From positions 1 through 52,626 of the forward strand of contig JAILGA010000150.1 in the NCBI GenBank assembly GCA_024697225.1: DNA of 52,626 nucleotides. Reading direction: 5' to 3'. Below the pieces are notes generated by a model. It was not told the origin of the DNA, searched no databases, and saw only the letters and a program-made list of their open reading frames with translations. The position numbers were made by a program, and so were the translations under genes. This DNA is from Lachnospiraceae bacterium. GTDB taxonomy: Bacteria; Bacillota; Clostridia; Lachnospirales; Lachnospiraceae. Below are positions 7,695 to 17,755 of the stretch, in pieces. How positions within the stretch are numbered: the first letter of the stretch is position 1; the number at the start of each line of letters is the position of its first letter.

Positions 7695-9808
7695 CTAACA
7701 GAGTAGTTAAGGCCGGAACTGTATTTTACGAGGCGGGAAAGGACGTGGTCAGAAGCCTTGATATCGTTGCCAAGGGGACGGTAAAGGCTTCCAGGGTCAA
7801 TTGTTCTATCGATATCCCGGCGGGGGGCGTGATCGGTATCGGTGAAGATCCTCTGGAACCCTATACGCTTACCTATGAAGCGGAGGATGATGTTTCGCTG
7901 TTTTCCTATCCGTATGAGTCAGAGGCCTCGCTGGTGGCACTGTTCAAAGCCAATCCCAAGCTCCTTTCCACTCTGGTGAGCGGAGCCGCGCGTTTTGCAA
8001 AGAACCTGCAGTCCGCTGCGCTGGATGCCATGGAACAGGCGAGGACCAGGCACGCCCGCATAATGGAGGCGGCGGCCGGTTACAAGAACCTGGCGGTATC
8101 GCTGGGGGTGCCTGTTAAGGATTTCGGCGGCATGTCCGCGCTGCCGGCTCCCAACATGCTGGATCCGGCAAGGGGCTGGCACAGGGATTTTGTTGAGGAT
8201 CTCTGCGCAAATGAGGCAAAACTCAAGAAGGATTTCTTTTCGATACCGAGTCTGGGGCTCGGGATAGGGCTCACAGTCAACACCTATGCTCTTGAATCAA
8301 GGGCATTCGCATCCAAGATATTTGATTATATAGGCACTCTTGAAAAGATGTCCTCCGAGTTCATGACGGAATACAACAATCTGAAGAGCAGGGCGGAGTC
8401 CGGTGATTCCGCCGTCAGTGCGCAGATCGAGGACGATCCCTCGATCCATAATTGTCTTGAGACGATAATGGAATTCTGTGCTCCCGATCACAAGATACTC
8501 GACAGGTTTGATGCAAATATACGGCTGTTTAAGAAATCCGGTGACAGATACGGCTCGGACGATATGGCAAGAAGACTCAGGCGCGATATTTCCGGGGATT
8601 TTTACGAACTGTATACGGCCGTATTTCTTGAGGCGGTTCAGACTGATTGGAATGACATACCCGTGGGCGTGAGGATGTTCCTTCTGTTCGGCTATGTTGA
8701 TGAAGATCTGGCGGGGGCGGAAAATGCGGTCAAGCTCGCCGGGATCGCAAGGACGGTGAGACCCGGCCGCGATACACGTGTGGTCACCATTTTTGAGTGG
8801 CTCACGCTTATTTACAGGGGAAAGACCGTACCCTCCAAGAATGAGTTTGACCTGGAATATCCGGCTTACCTCAGAAGTCTCAGGCAAAACGGCGATATCA
8901 GCGAAATGGAGGAACAGAGGTTACTTTCCAACCGCGAGAACATGCTCAGATACGAGATAAAGAACATGTTCGCCACCGGAAACCGCATGACCTACGGTCA
9001 GATAACGACTTTTGTGCCGGTGTTTGACGGCGATCATGTGATAAAGAAGATAGAACAGGCATATCTGGATTCGCAGCTTCTCGGCGAAAAGATAGAGGCC
9101 ATCAGAAATATCGATCCGCGGGCATTCTGCAGACAGGGTGTTTTCTCGTTACCCGAAGCCGGGGTAAATGCGTATTATACGATCGATGAGGTCCTGCCTT
9201 ATATCATACTGATGCCCAATATCGGCTCAAGAGCTTCCCTGTGGCAGGAGATAGATTCCAAAAAGAGGAGTACCCCCGGACGCATGATCATTTCCATACT
9301 TCATACCGAAAATCTTGATGATACGCTGTTCAAGCTTGTGGGTGATTTCCGGTGGGAGATGTGCAAAACGGAGCAGGGTGTCCATTGGAACGACATCACC
9401 GATCCCTCGCTTACATCCATGTATTGCGATTACCTGCAGTTTTACAGGAAAAACAGCGCCCTGTCCACAGAGACAAAGGAAAAGATATCGATAGCGCTGA
9501 AGAACAATTCCAATAATTTTAAGAAGGTCTTCGTTTCGGATTATGTAACCTATATGAAATATGAAGCCACGGGAGCCTTAAGACTCACCAAGGCGGCCAG
9601 GGAGATACTTTTCGCCTATTGTCCCTTTGCGGCATCCATAAGGGAAAAGCTCGCCGACAATCCGCAGTTCACCCAGCTCATCAAGCTTCACGACAACAAG
9701 GTACAGGCAAAGCAGAAAACGCTTCAGAATCTGTTCCAGAAGATAGGCAAGACAGGAAATCCCATCCCTCAAAGACTGCGTGATGAGATGGAATTTCTTG
9801 AAAAGTGA
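7691..9808 (+). CDS. Large protein with cyclic-nucleotide-binding-like N-terminus, function unknown
   Basis: 705 residues, not recognised over most of its length. Residues 1-100 read like the beta-roll of a cyclic-nucleotide-binding domain: 'GTVFYEAGKDV' opening strand, alternating hydrophobic strands, 'IPAGGVIGIGED', and a closing strand before helices. There is no DNA-binding helix-turn-helix as in Crp. The rest is mainly alpha-helical and soluble, with no catalytic motif I can name. Its ATG overlaps the mntP stop by four bases (ATGA), so it is translationally coupled to mntP. The YigZ gene follows after 9 bases. A role in signal sensing is inference only. Confidence 0.7.
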   Translation: MTNRVVKAGTVFYEAGKDVVRSLDIVAKGTVKASRVNCSIDIPAGGVIGIGEDPLEPYTLTYEAEDDVSLFSYPYESEASLVALFKANPKLLSTLVSGAARFAKNLQSAALDAMEQARTRHARIMEAAAGYKNLAVSLGVPVKDFGGMSALPAPNMLDPARGWHRDFVEDLCANEAKLKKDFFSIPSLGLGIGLTVNTYALESRAFASKIFDYIGTLEKMSSEFMTEYNNLKSRAESGDSAVSAQIEDDPSIHNCLETIMEFCAPDHKILDRFDANIRLFKKSGDRYGSDDMARRLRRDISGDFYELYTAVFLEAVQTDWNDIPVGVRMFLLFGYVDEDLAGAENAVKLAGIARTVRPGRDTRVVTIFEWLTLIYRGKTVPSKNEFDLEYPAYLRSLRQNGDISEMEEQRLLSNRENMLRYEIKNMFATGNRMTYGQITTFVPVFDGDHVIKKIEQAYLDSQLLGEKIEAIRNIDPRAFCRQGVFSLPEAGVNAYYTIDEVLPYIILMPNIGSRASLWQEIDSKKRSTPGRMIISILHTENLDDTLFKLVGDFRWEMCKTEQGVHWNDITDPSLTSMYCDYLQFYRKNSALSTETKEKISIALKNNSNNFKKVFVSDYVTYMKYEATGALRLTKAAREILFAYCPFAASIREKLADNPQFTQLIKLHDNKVQAKQKTLQNLFQKIGKTGNPIPQRLRDEMEFLEK

Positions 9809-9817
9809 GAACCCGGG

Positions 9818-10450
9818 ATGAGCGGACAGCATCCGGCATATAATACGGTCGCGATTCCCGGAAGCGGTGAGATCACTGAGAAAAAGTCGAGGTTTATCGG
9901 CGATATACTGCCTGTGAGTTCCGAAAAGGAGGTACAGGAGCACATAGCCTCGATAAAAAAGAGATACTATGATGCAAGACATCACTGCTACGCTTTTTCC
10001 ATCGGCCCGGGATGTGAGCTGGTAAGGTCAAGCGACGACGGCGAACCCTCAGGTACAGCGGGAAGACCCATCATGTCGGTCCTGACCGGTGCCGGTCTGA
10101 CGGATACCCTGATCGTAGTCACCAGGTACTTCGGTGGAACGCTCCTCGGAGCCGGGGGGCTGGTGAGAGCATATACGCAGGCTGCCCAGGAGGCACTAAA
10201 GGCCGCAAAGGTAGTCCGGGCAGAGTGGTGTACCGATCTTGAGGTCACGGTCGACTACAGTCTGGTAACGCCCGTTCAGAGATTTTTTGAGCTAAATGCC
10301 ATAGCTTTGGATGGGAGCGTTTATGATGATAAGGCACATTTTTCAATACATATAATAACAGACGATATTGAAAAAGTGTCAGCTTCTCTTGTGAGCCTGA
10401 CGGAGGGAAGGGCAGTAATAGACCGGGGGGGCGAGGGATATCGCCGATAA
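9818..10450 (+). CDS. yigZ: YigZ/IMPACT family protein
   Basis: 210-residue member of the YigZ (UPF0029, IMPACT) family, conserved proteins of uncertain function proposed to bind nucleic acid or ribosomes. The N-terminal domain shows the signature 'KKSRFIGDI', 'DARHHCYAF', 'DDGEPSGTAGRPIM' and 'VTRYFGGTLLGAGGLVRAY'. The smaller ferredoxin-like C-terminal domain follows from about 140. Length is typical. There is no strong ribosome-binding site before the ATG. A motif site lies near the 3' end. Confidence 0.92.
   Translation: MSGQHPAYNTVAIPGSGEITEKKSRFIGDILPVSSEKEVQEHIASIKKRYYDARHHCYAFSIGPGCELVRSSDDGEPSGTAGRPIMSVLTGAGLTDTLIVVTRYFGGTLLGAGGLVRAYTQAAQEALKAAKVVRAEWCTDLEVTVDYSLVTPVQRFFELNAIALDGSVYDDKAHFSIHIITDDIEKVSASLVSLTEGRAVIDRGGEGYRR
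10355..10368. repeat. Palindrome site ATAWC-N4-GWTAT, intragenic
   Basis: ATAACAGACGATAT in the 3' part of the yigZ gene. Flanking bases (ATATA before, TGAA after) resemble those at 24502 and 25709. Confidence 0.65.
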
Positions 10451-10462
10451 GAGGTTTTTGCC

Positions 10463-13400
10463 GTGAAACTGAGCACATTAGAGAACAGACTTGATGAATA
10501 TGCCGCATACAGCGCCGAGATAAGCCGCCTGTCATTGCTCAGACCGGATTCTGATATGGCGGAGGCCTGCGGAAGGATACGTGAACTGGGCGACAGAAAC
10601 CGCAGGATACTGTCGGAGGTATTGTATCCGCTTATAGATCAGAGGGAGCATATCTCCCGGGCTTATGCGGACGCTCTCAGGGACTTTTGTGAAAACATCA
10701 CGTCCGATAATTTCGGAAGCGAGATAGATCTGATGCTGGCCTTCCGGATATCAGACAAGCTTGTCGGCGAGTATGCGTTCCTCGGTGATATGGATGCTGT
10801 CGCCATACAGATCAATAAGCATGTCATGATCTGTTACTCCGTGGTTAATATGATATCAAGAATGAGCGGTTCGGAGGAGCTTGCGGAGAAATATATGTCC
10901 GAGGGGCTCTCGGCTGCGGATATTGCCTGTGAGATAGTACGGGACAAAAAGATGTTTCTGGAGCTCGGCGATGAAGCGAGAAACAAAATGCTTCGTACAG
11001 TCAGGTTCTATCCGGCTCTCTATGATATGAGCTTCGGCGATAAAACGACGAATACCGTCAGGATTGAGGCCTACAAAAGCGCCCTGGAGCTTGCTGACGA
11101 TCCCTGGTACAGGGAAAATGTAAATGATTATGACTGGACCATGCACAGAGTGCGGTGCATCGAGCATATGGGACAGCTCACCGAGCGCGGCAACAGGTGG
11201 GGGGTGACCGGCAGTCAGTGTGAGGAGATATGCGGATTTATCGACAGTATTAAGGACGACTGGGAGAGTGATGCCTATGTGAGGGAACTGCTTCCAAAAT
11301 CGCATTATCTGCTCATAAAATACAGGAATTACTATTATGCCGGAAGGATGGACGGCAACGCATACAGGGAAAAGCTGAAGCTGCTGTATGAAAGCTTTGA
11401 GGGAAATGCTTATGACCTGTACGGAGTCCAGGAGAATCTGCTCCTTCCCGCGGAATACCTGTTTTCTCTCGCCGGAACAAAACCGGGAGCCGAGGAGGAG
11501 GACAGGATCCGCCGCATTTATTTCAGCGTTAGCGAATACATATTAAAGTCGGCGGACAGCGATACCCTGAATCTGTTAAAGGAGTACCTGATCGCTTTTC
11601 TTGACGCGTTTATCGAGATACCGGGCGTCATGACATTTTATGAGATGGCAGTCAGGAGTATCGCCGTTCTTCATACACGCACATATGTGCACAGCTTTAT
11701 GACGGCGGCTCTGACCAGGAATCTTGCAAACCATCTGATCAGGACAAGCCCCGGACTCTTTACCGGTCTGTGCGGGACAAAGAATGACGAAGAGGTGAAG
11801 CAGAAGAAGAGCGAGATCATGAAGCTGGCATACAGGTGCGGTTTGCTGCACGATTTCGGCAAGATGATCATCATCGATACCCTGACTGTCTATAACCGCG
11901 ATCTGATGAAGGATGAGGAGAGTATCATAAAGCTTCATCCGGTGTACGCATTTCTGGTTCTGGACAGACACGGGAGTACAAAAGATGTGGCAAGGGTGGC
12001 GCTGTATCACCATGTTTACTACGATAAAAGCGGAGGTTATCCCGTTGATCTGCCGCCGATACCGGAAGGGGAGAAAACTCTTGCGGATATGGTAGCTGTC
12101 GCCGATTCGATAGATGCGGCGACCGACCCCACGGGAGTATGCTTCCGTGAAGTAAAGAGTCTGGAGGATATACTCGGAGAACTGAAAAAGGGTGCCGGAA
12201 GCAGATATGCGCCCTGGGTAAAGGATCTTGCGGACAAAGAGGACTTCCTTTGCGATGTCAGATGGCTAATAAGGAACGGAAGGGCGGATGCCGGTCTGGA
12301 GGGCGGCAGGATATTGAAGAGCGTCCTTGAGAATGCCAGAGGTCAGAGAAGCGGTGACAAAGATGCGGATATCGTAAAAATACACGCTCTTCTCGAGGAA
12401 GAGGAGCGTTATAAAAGGATGGCAAAGATCATCCGCAATGACATGGAGACCGCCTGCCCGAAGGCTGCGATGGACAGCCAGGGCGAACTGGCGGCACTTC
12501 TTGAGAACAGTGCGTTCAAGATAAGAAACAGCGATGAGTACAAAAATCTTCTGAGCAGGATACTGTTAAAGTATGATGAGCTTCCTGAGTGGGACAGAGC
12601 CATGGCCGGTCACCTTCGAAGGAACAGGCTCATTGAGAAGAATATAACTCCGGAAGCGGCGCTTGAGTTTTCGCTCATCGAGAAAAAGGCTTACCTCTCG
12701 TGGCAGGATGCGGTGGAAAGATCGGATTACGGCATTTTTGAAAAGGATCTCTCCGATGTGATAAAAATAAACAGGGAGAAATGCAGACTCAGAGAGCTGG
12801 AGCCCGCTGAGAGATCCAGGTTGCATTGTGATTACGATATGCTGCTTGACCTTTTTGAGAGGGGCATGTCGGAGGACAAGCTGGACCCGCTGTTTGAGTC
12901 ATGTGCCAGAAGGCTCTCCGGGATCATAAATAATATCGGAAAGAGCAAAAAGAAGATACGCACGGATTTCCTTTCCAGGCCGGTACCGGAATACAAGCAG
13001 AAAATGGTCTCGGAGTACCTGATGGATGTACTGGGACTGGACAGGACGAGGGGGGCACTCGCCTACTCGATACACGCATACTCCGAGATGATGGGGAAAA
13101 ATGATGTCCGGATAGTCTCATATATACTGCCGGGGAGCTTTATTTCCAATATATATTCGGTGATACATGAGACGGGACATGCGCTTTTTGAACTGCTTCA
13201 GCCGGTGGAAAACTTTGACAATCATATCACCGGGGCAAAAACACTTGGAATGCATGAATCGGTATCCAGGTTCTATGAGAATATTCTGGGCAGGTCCGAG
13301 GCATTTATAGATCTAATCTTTCCGAAGCTTAAGGAACTCATGCCTGAAGCGCTTCATGACGTCACCGCCAGAGAGTTTTACGAGGCTGTCAATCTTGTGG

Positions 13401-15808
13401 TTCCGAGCCTTATACGCACCGAGGCGGATGAAGTGACTTATTCCATGCATATTATCATCAGATATGAGCTTGAGAAGAGGCTCTTTGCGGGCGAGCTCTC
13501 CACTGAGGAGCTTCCCGGGGCGTGGAACGAACTCTACATGAAATATCTCGGGATATGCCCAAAGAACGACGCCGAGGGAGTTCTTCAGGATGTTCACTGG
13601 ACCAGCGACTTCGGGTATTTCCCCACATATCTTCTGGGAAATCTTTACGGAGCCATGTACTATGAGGTCATGAGGGAGGATATCGACGTCGAGGCTGCGG
13701 TGCGCAGCGGAAATATCGGGGTCGTAAACGCCTGGATGAAGGAGAAAGTGTTTGAGAAGGCAGACAGGCTTTCCCCGGATGAGTGGATAAGACAGATCAC
13801 GGGAAGGGATATCTCGGCAGATTCATTTATAGAGTATATTGAGGAAAAGTATTCGGGGATCTATGATCTTGGCAGTGTCAGAACCGGTACAAGCCGCTCC
13901 TTTGACGGATATGTGCGGCGCATGATCCGTATAAGGCAGCTGTCGTCCCCGCAGCTCGGACTTGTGAACACAGCGGATGCATACAGGCTGACACTGTCTG
14001 AAAACTTCAGGAATATCGGTGAGCTTGCGGGAGAAAACAGACGGCTGCTTAAGGAAGTGATAGATCCGATCCTCTCCAGTGATGAGCTTCTCTCTGACAG
14101 CACGGTCGAGCAGCTTAAGTCCCTCAACGCCAATCTGATGGATGCCTGGGCCATGGACAATGTGGATCTCCCCGTGATGGCGCAGCTGTCGGAGCGGTTG
14201 AAAAAGGATGCGATGGCAAAGGGCGATGACGATTATCTGGTCAGACAGCTGGATGAGGAGATTGTCGCCTGTTATGCTCTGATAGTACAGACCAGGCGCA
14301 TAATCACCAGACCTGAGATCACCGACTCCGTGAGGAAACGGGGTGTGGATGCGCTGGACAGGCTTCTGTCCTATCTGGATAAGGATAAATATCTGAAACT
14401 GTCGATGGAGAGCAGGGAACTTGTCATGATCAACTCCCGCTACGGCATCGGCATGTTCCATACCATGCTTCCGCTGTCCAAAGCGGAAAGAAGACGCAGA
14501 ATGAAGCTTCTTGAGACCTCGATGTCACTGGCCGACGATCCGTGGTATCAGAAGGCTCTTCCCGACTATGACTGGGATTATCACAGATACCGTATACATA
14601 TGTATTACTCTGAACTCGATGAGTACGGGAACTGTGCGGGAAATGATGAAAAGGAGCTGGCTGTCATTGCCGATCACGGAGAAAAAGCGGAGGAGATATG
14701 GCTCTCCGACAGTAAGAAGTATGAGAAACTTGACAAATATTCAAATATACATGCTCACGTGATGAGAAACAGGCTGCATGCCGGGCGGATCTCCGGGGAG
14801 GAGTACAGGAAGCTTCTGCTGGAGGTCTACGAGAAGAGAGATGCATCCCGCTATGATGTGGATTCGATCGTGGACAATATTGAGTTTCCCAGGGAGTATA
14901 TAGCTGCGCTTGACAGGGATGCGATGACTGAGGAGCAGAGAAATATCGTCGGGGGCATGTATGAGTCGGTTTTATCCTACATCTTCGACATGCCCAAGCT
15001 GGGAGTCTTTTATGAGCTTCTGGATTACTTTGCCTCACTAATATTCAATTTTATCGAGATACCCGGCGGAATGACATTTGAAGAGATGTCGCTGAAGGCC
15101 TTTGCTGCCTTTCATCCCCCCACCTACATTCATTCAATGATGGTGGCGGCGATCACCAGAAGGCTCACGATACATCTCCTCTCAAAGAAACCGGAGCTCT
15201 TTGTCGGGATGCCGGGCATAACTACCGTGGCAGAGGCCGTAAAGAAGGCACCGGAAATAGAGGAGTATGCCTATCATGCGGCGTTGTGCCACGATTTCGG
15301 GAAGCTCCTGATAATAGATACGATCTTTGTCTACGGAAGAAAGATTCTGGATTTTGAATTTGACATCATCAAGCAGCACCCGGAGCTGGGCGCGGTCCTG
15401 ATGGAGCGCTACGACTCGACCAGGGAATATGCTGATATCGCCAGAGGGCATCATATATGGTACAACAAAGAGGGCGGCTACCCCTCCGGTTTCGATCTGT
15501 CCGCGAGTCCGTATAAGACGGTTACGGATATAGTTGCCTGCGCCGACTGTATGGATGCGGCAACGGATGTGATAGGAAGAAGCTACAGAAAAGGTAAGTC
15601 TCTCGAGGAATTTATCAGCGAGCTTGAGGAGGGTGCCGGAACGCGGTACGCCCCGTGGCTTGTGGAACTGGTAAGGGATGAGGAGGTGCTTTCGGATCTT
15701 CGGTTCATCCTCACAAAGGGGCGGGAGGAGAACTACCGGAACGCTTATATACTGCTGAAAGAGGTCAAGGAGAGAGACAGCGGTCTATTCATATATGACA
15801 GACTTTGA
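10463..15808 (+). CDS. Giant fusion: HD module - M32 carboxypeptidase - HD module
   Basis: One uninterrupted 1781-codon frame, start GTG with AGAGG eight bases upstream. Residues ~1-640 are a helical region ending in an HD-type phosphohydrolase domain: 'LLHDFGKM' (H463-D464), then 'YHHVYYDKSGGYP', a variant of the HD-GYP signature, and 'ADSIDAATDP'. Residues ~640-1140 match M32 (carboxypeptidase Taq) metallopeptidases: HETGH at 902-906, 'GMHESVSRFYEN', and the C-terminal 'QDVHWTSDFGYFPTYLLGN'. Residues ~1150-1781 repeat the first module: H1610-D1611 in 'LCHDFGKL', 'HHIWYNKEGGYP', 'ADCMDAATDV'. Both HD units also share 'DDPWY', 'DYDW' and 'FIEIPGG/VMTF' phrases. Catalytic residues appear intact in all three. 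Partner and substrate are unknown. M32 enzymes are normally about 500 residues and stand alone. Confidence 0.85.
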   Translation: MKLSTLENRLDEYAAYSAEISRLSLLRPDSDMAEACGRIRELGDRNRRILSEVLYPLIDQREHISRAYADALRDFCENITSDNFGSEIDLMLAFRISDKLVGEYAFLGDMDAVAIQINKHVMICYSVVNMISRMSGSEELAEKYMSEGLSAADIACEIVRDKKMFLELGDEARNKMLRTVRFYPALYDMSFGDKTTNTVRIEAYKSALELADDPWYRENVNDYDWTMHRVRCIEHMGQLTERGNRWGVTGSQCEEICGFIDSIKDDWESDAYVRELLPKSHYLLIKYRNYYYAGRMDGNAYREKLKLLYESFEGNAYDLYGVQENLLLPAEYLFSLAGTKPGAEEEDRIRRIYFSVSEYILKSADSDTLNLLKEYLIAFLDAFIEIPGVMTFYEMAVRSIAVLHTRTYVHSFMTAALTRNLANHLIRTSPGLFTGLCGTKNDEEVKQKKSEIMKLAYRCGLLHDFGKMIIIDTLTVYNRDLMKDEESIIKLHPVYAFLVLDRHGSTKDVARVALYHHVYYDKSGGYPVDLPPIPEGEKTLADMVAVADSIDAATDPTGVCFREVKSLEDILGELKKGAGSRYAPWVKDLADKEDFLCDVRWLIRNGRADAGLEGGRILKSVLENARGQRSGDKDADIVKIHALLEEEERYKRMAKIIRNDMETACPKAAMDSQGELAALLENSAFKIRNSDEYKNLLSRILLKYDELPEWDRAMAGHLRRNRLIEKNITPEAALEFSLIEKKAYLSWQDAVERSDYGIFEKDLSDVIKINREKCRLRELEPAERSRLHCDYDMLLDLFERGMSEDKLDPLFESCARRLSGIINNIGKSKKKIRTDFLSRPVPEYKQKMVSEYLMDVLGLDRTRGALAYSIHAYSEMMGKNDVRIVSYILPGSFISNIYSVIHETGHALFELLQPVENFDNHITGAKTLGMHESVSRFYENILGRSEAFIDLIFPKLKELMPEALHDVTAREFYEAVNLVVPSLIRTEADEVTYSMHIIIRYELEKRLFAGELSTEELPGAWNELYMKYLGICPKNDAEGVLQDVHWTSDFGYFPTYLLGNLYGAMYYEVMREDIDVEAAVRSGNIGVVNAWMKEKVFEKADRLSPDEWIRQITGRDISADSFIEYIEEKYSGIYDLGSVRTGTSRSFDGYVRRMIRIRQLSSPQLGLVNTADAYRLTLSENFRNIGELAGENRRLLKEVIDPILSSDELLSDSTVEQLKSLNANLMDAWAMDNVDLPVMAQLSERLKKDAMAKGDDDYLVRQLDEEIVACYALIVQTRRIITRPEITDSVRKRGVDALDRLLSYLDKDKYLKLSMESRELVMINSRYGIGMFHTMLPLSKAERRRRMKLLETSMSLADDPWYQKALPDYDWDYHRYRIHMYYSELDEYGNCAGNDEKELAVIADHGEKAEEIWLSDSKKYEKLDKYSNIHAHVMRNRLHAGRISGEEYRKLLLEVYEKRDASRYDVDSIVDNIEFPREYIAALDRDAMTEEQRNIVGGMYESVLSYIFDMPKLGVFYELLDYFASLIFNFIEIPGGMTFEEMSLKAFAAFHPPTYIHSMMVAAITRRLTIHLLSKKPELFVGMPGITTVAEAVKKAPEIEEYAYHAALCHDFGKLLIIDTIFVYGRKILDFEFDIIKQHPELGAVLMERYDSTREYADIARGHHIWYNKEGGYPSGFDLSASPYKTVTDIVACADCMDAATDVIGRSYRKGKSLEEFISELEEGAGTRYAPWLVELVRDEEVLSDLRFILTKGREENYRNAYILLKEVKERDSGLFIYDRL

Positions 15809-15817
15809 GACACATAA

Positions 15818-15847
15818 AGAGAGCCGGGGCTTATTGCCCGGCTCTCT
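15818..15847. terminator. Bidirectional terminator hairpin between convergent genes
   Basis: An 11-bp perfect stem (AGAGAGCCGGG at 15818-15828 with CCCGGCTCTCT at 15837-15847) around an 8-base loop. It sits between the end of the giant fusion and the end of typA; the typA stop codon is in the loop. Only short T runs follow on either side (GTTT forward, TTTAT reverse), so termination efficiency is uncertain. Confidence 0.65.
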
Positions 15848-17681
15848 GTTTCGCTGCGATATTGGCTCTCTTCCTGAGGGTCGGATCAAGGATGCGCTTG
15901 CGTATCCTTAGGGATGTGGGGGTGACCTCCAGAAGCTCGTCGGTGTCGATAAACTCTATGCACTGTTCGAGGCTCATCTGTTTAGGGGGTGTAAGCCTTA
16001 ATGCCTCATCCGAGGAGGAGGTTCTGGTATTTGTCAGGTGCTTGGTCTTGCAGACATTGACCTCTATGTCCTCGCCTCTTGAACTCTCACCGATGACCAT
16101 GCCGGAATATACCTTTTCACCGGGGCCGATAAAGAGGGCGCCGCGTTCCTGTGCGTTGAACAGACCGTAGGTCACGGCCTCTCCGCTCTCAAAGGCGATC
16201 AGGGAGCCCTGGCCGCGGTAGCTGATATCTCCCTTATAGGGCTCATAGCCGTCAAAGATGGTGTTCATTACGCCGTTGCCCTTTGTGTCAGTGAGGAAGT
16301 CTCCTCTGTAGCCGATAAGGCCTCTGGAGGGTATTGAGAACTCAAGTCTGGTATTGGCACTTTCGCCGATCGGCGTCATGGATATGAGTTCACCCTTTCT
16401 CATTCCAAGCTTCTGGATGACATTTCCCGAGAATTCATCGGGTACATCGATGAAACAGCGCTCCATGGGTTCGAGACGCTTGCCGTTCTCATCGGTACGG
16501 TAGATGACCTCGGCCTTGCTGACAGCGAATTCGTAGCCCTCCCTGCGCATGTTCTCAATGAGGACGGACAGGTGAAGCTCACCCCTGCCGGATACCTTGA
16601 AGGCTTCTGTTGTGTCTGTGTCCTCCACCCTTAAGGACACATCCGTGTTGAGCTCTCTGTAGAGCCTGTCGCGGATATGCCTGCTGGTGACATATTTGCC
16701 TTCCTGTCCGGCGAGGGGAGAGTCATTGACGATGAAGTTCATGGATATCGTAGGCTCGGATATCTTCTGGAAGGGAATCGCTTTGGGCTCCTCGGGTGAG
16801 CAAAGGGTGTCGCCTATCCTTATCTCGTCTATGCCGGATATGGCAACTATCGAGCCGATATCGGCTTTTTTGACTTCGGTCTTGCTTAAACCGTCAAATT
16901 CATAGAGCTTGCTGACTCTTGTCTTTACAAGCTTTGATGAGTCGTGGTGGTTTACTATCACCACATCCTGTCCCACATAGAGAGAACCGTTGTCAATCTT
17001 ACCGACTCCGATGCGCCCGACATACTCATTGTAATCTATGGTGGATATGAGCATCTGGGTGCCTGCCTCGGGATCGCCGACAGGAGCGGGAATGTAGTTG
17101 ATTATGGTATCAAGCAGAGGTTTTAAGTCGGTTCCTGCTTCCTCGGGGTCCATGGAAGAAGTACCGGCCTTGGCGGAGGCAAAGACGAAGGGGCAGTCTA
17201 TCTGCTTGTCGTCGGCACCCAGATCCATCAGAAGCTCGAGTACCTCATCTATGACCTCCTTGGGCCGCGCCTCCGGGCGGTCGATCTTATTGATGCAGAC
17301 GATCACGGGGAGTCTCAGCTCCATTGCCTTTCTGAGCACAAAGCGGGTCTGGGGCATGGGGCCTTCAAAGGCATCGACTACCAGTATGACACCGTTCACC
17401 ATCTTGAGAACCCGCTCGACTTCTCCGCCGAAATCGGCGTGTCCGGGCGTGTCGATGATGTTTATTTTTATATCTTTGTATGTGATGGCGGTATTTTTGG
17501 AGAGGATGGTGATGCCGCGTTCTCTTTCTATGGCGTTGGAATCCATCACGCGCTCGGCCACTTCCTCGTTGTCCCTGAAGATACCGCTCTGTCTGAGAAG
17601 ACCATCGACAAGAGTAGTCTTGCCGTGATCGACATGTGCTATTATTGCTACATTTCTGATATCATTCCTCGTCTGTTTCAT
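15831..17681 (-). CDS. typA: Translational GTPase TypA/BipA
   Basis: Ribosome-associated GTPase of the EF-G family involved in stress adaptation and ribosome assembly. 616 residues, typical length. P-loop AHVDHGKT at 15-22, switch region 'RERGITILSKNT', 'DTPGHADFGGEV' and 'NKIDRPEA' make up the G domain. Domain II and the EF-G-like domains III and V follow, with the BipA-specific C-terminal region (around 'TKHLTNTR' and 'LEQCIEFI'). The start ATG is preceded by AAGGAG at ten bases. It is monocistronic by position. Its upstream region has several copies of the window-wide palindrome. Confidence 0.97.
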   Translation of the reverse strand: MKQTRNDIRNVAIIAHVDHGKTTLVDGLLRQSGIFRDNEEVAERVMDSNAIERERGITILSKNTAITYKDIKINIIDTPGHADFGGEVERVLKMVNGVILVVDAFEGPMPQTRFVLRKAMELRLPVIVCINKIDRPEARPKEVIDEVLELLMDLGADDKQIDCPFVFASAKAGTSSMDPEEAGTDLKPLLDTIINYIPAPVGDPEAGTQMLISTIDYNEYVGRIGVGKIDNGSLYVGQDVVIVNHHDSSKLVKTRVSKLYEFDGLSKTEVKKADIGSIVAISGIDEIRIGDTLCSPEEPKAIPFQKISEPTISMNFIVNDSPLAGQEGKYVTSRHIRDRLYRELNTDVSLRVEDTDTTEAFKVSGRGELHLSVLIENMRREGYEFAVSKAEVIYRTDENGKRLEPMERCFIDVPDEFSGNVIQKLGMRKGELISMTPIGESANTRLEFSIPSRGLIGYRGDFLTDTKGNGVMNTIFDGYEPYKGDISYRGQGSLIAFESGEAVTYGLFNAQERGALFIGPGEKVYSGMVIGESSRGEDIEVNVCKTKHLTNTRTSSSDEALRLTPPKQMSLEQCIEFIDTDELLEVTPTSLRIRKRILDPTLRKRANIAAKQRAGQ

Positions 17682-17724
17682 CTTTTTTTCTCTCCTTGAT
17701 CATTTCTGTATGCGAATAGGTATA

Positions 17725-17753
17725 AGATTAATCCTTTATACCGGTTGTGTCAA
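17725..17753 (-). promoter_or_regulatory. Probable typA promoter
   Basis: Minus strand: -35 TTGACA (17753-17748), 17 bases, weak -10 TAATCT (17730-17725). The -35 is perfect but the -10 matches poorly. A palindrome site (17756-17769) begins two bases upstream of the -35. Confidence 0.5.
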
Positions 17754-17755
17754 TC

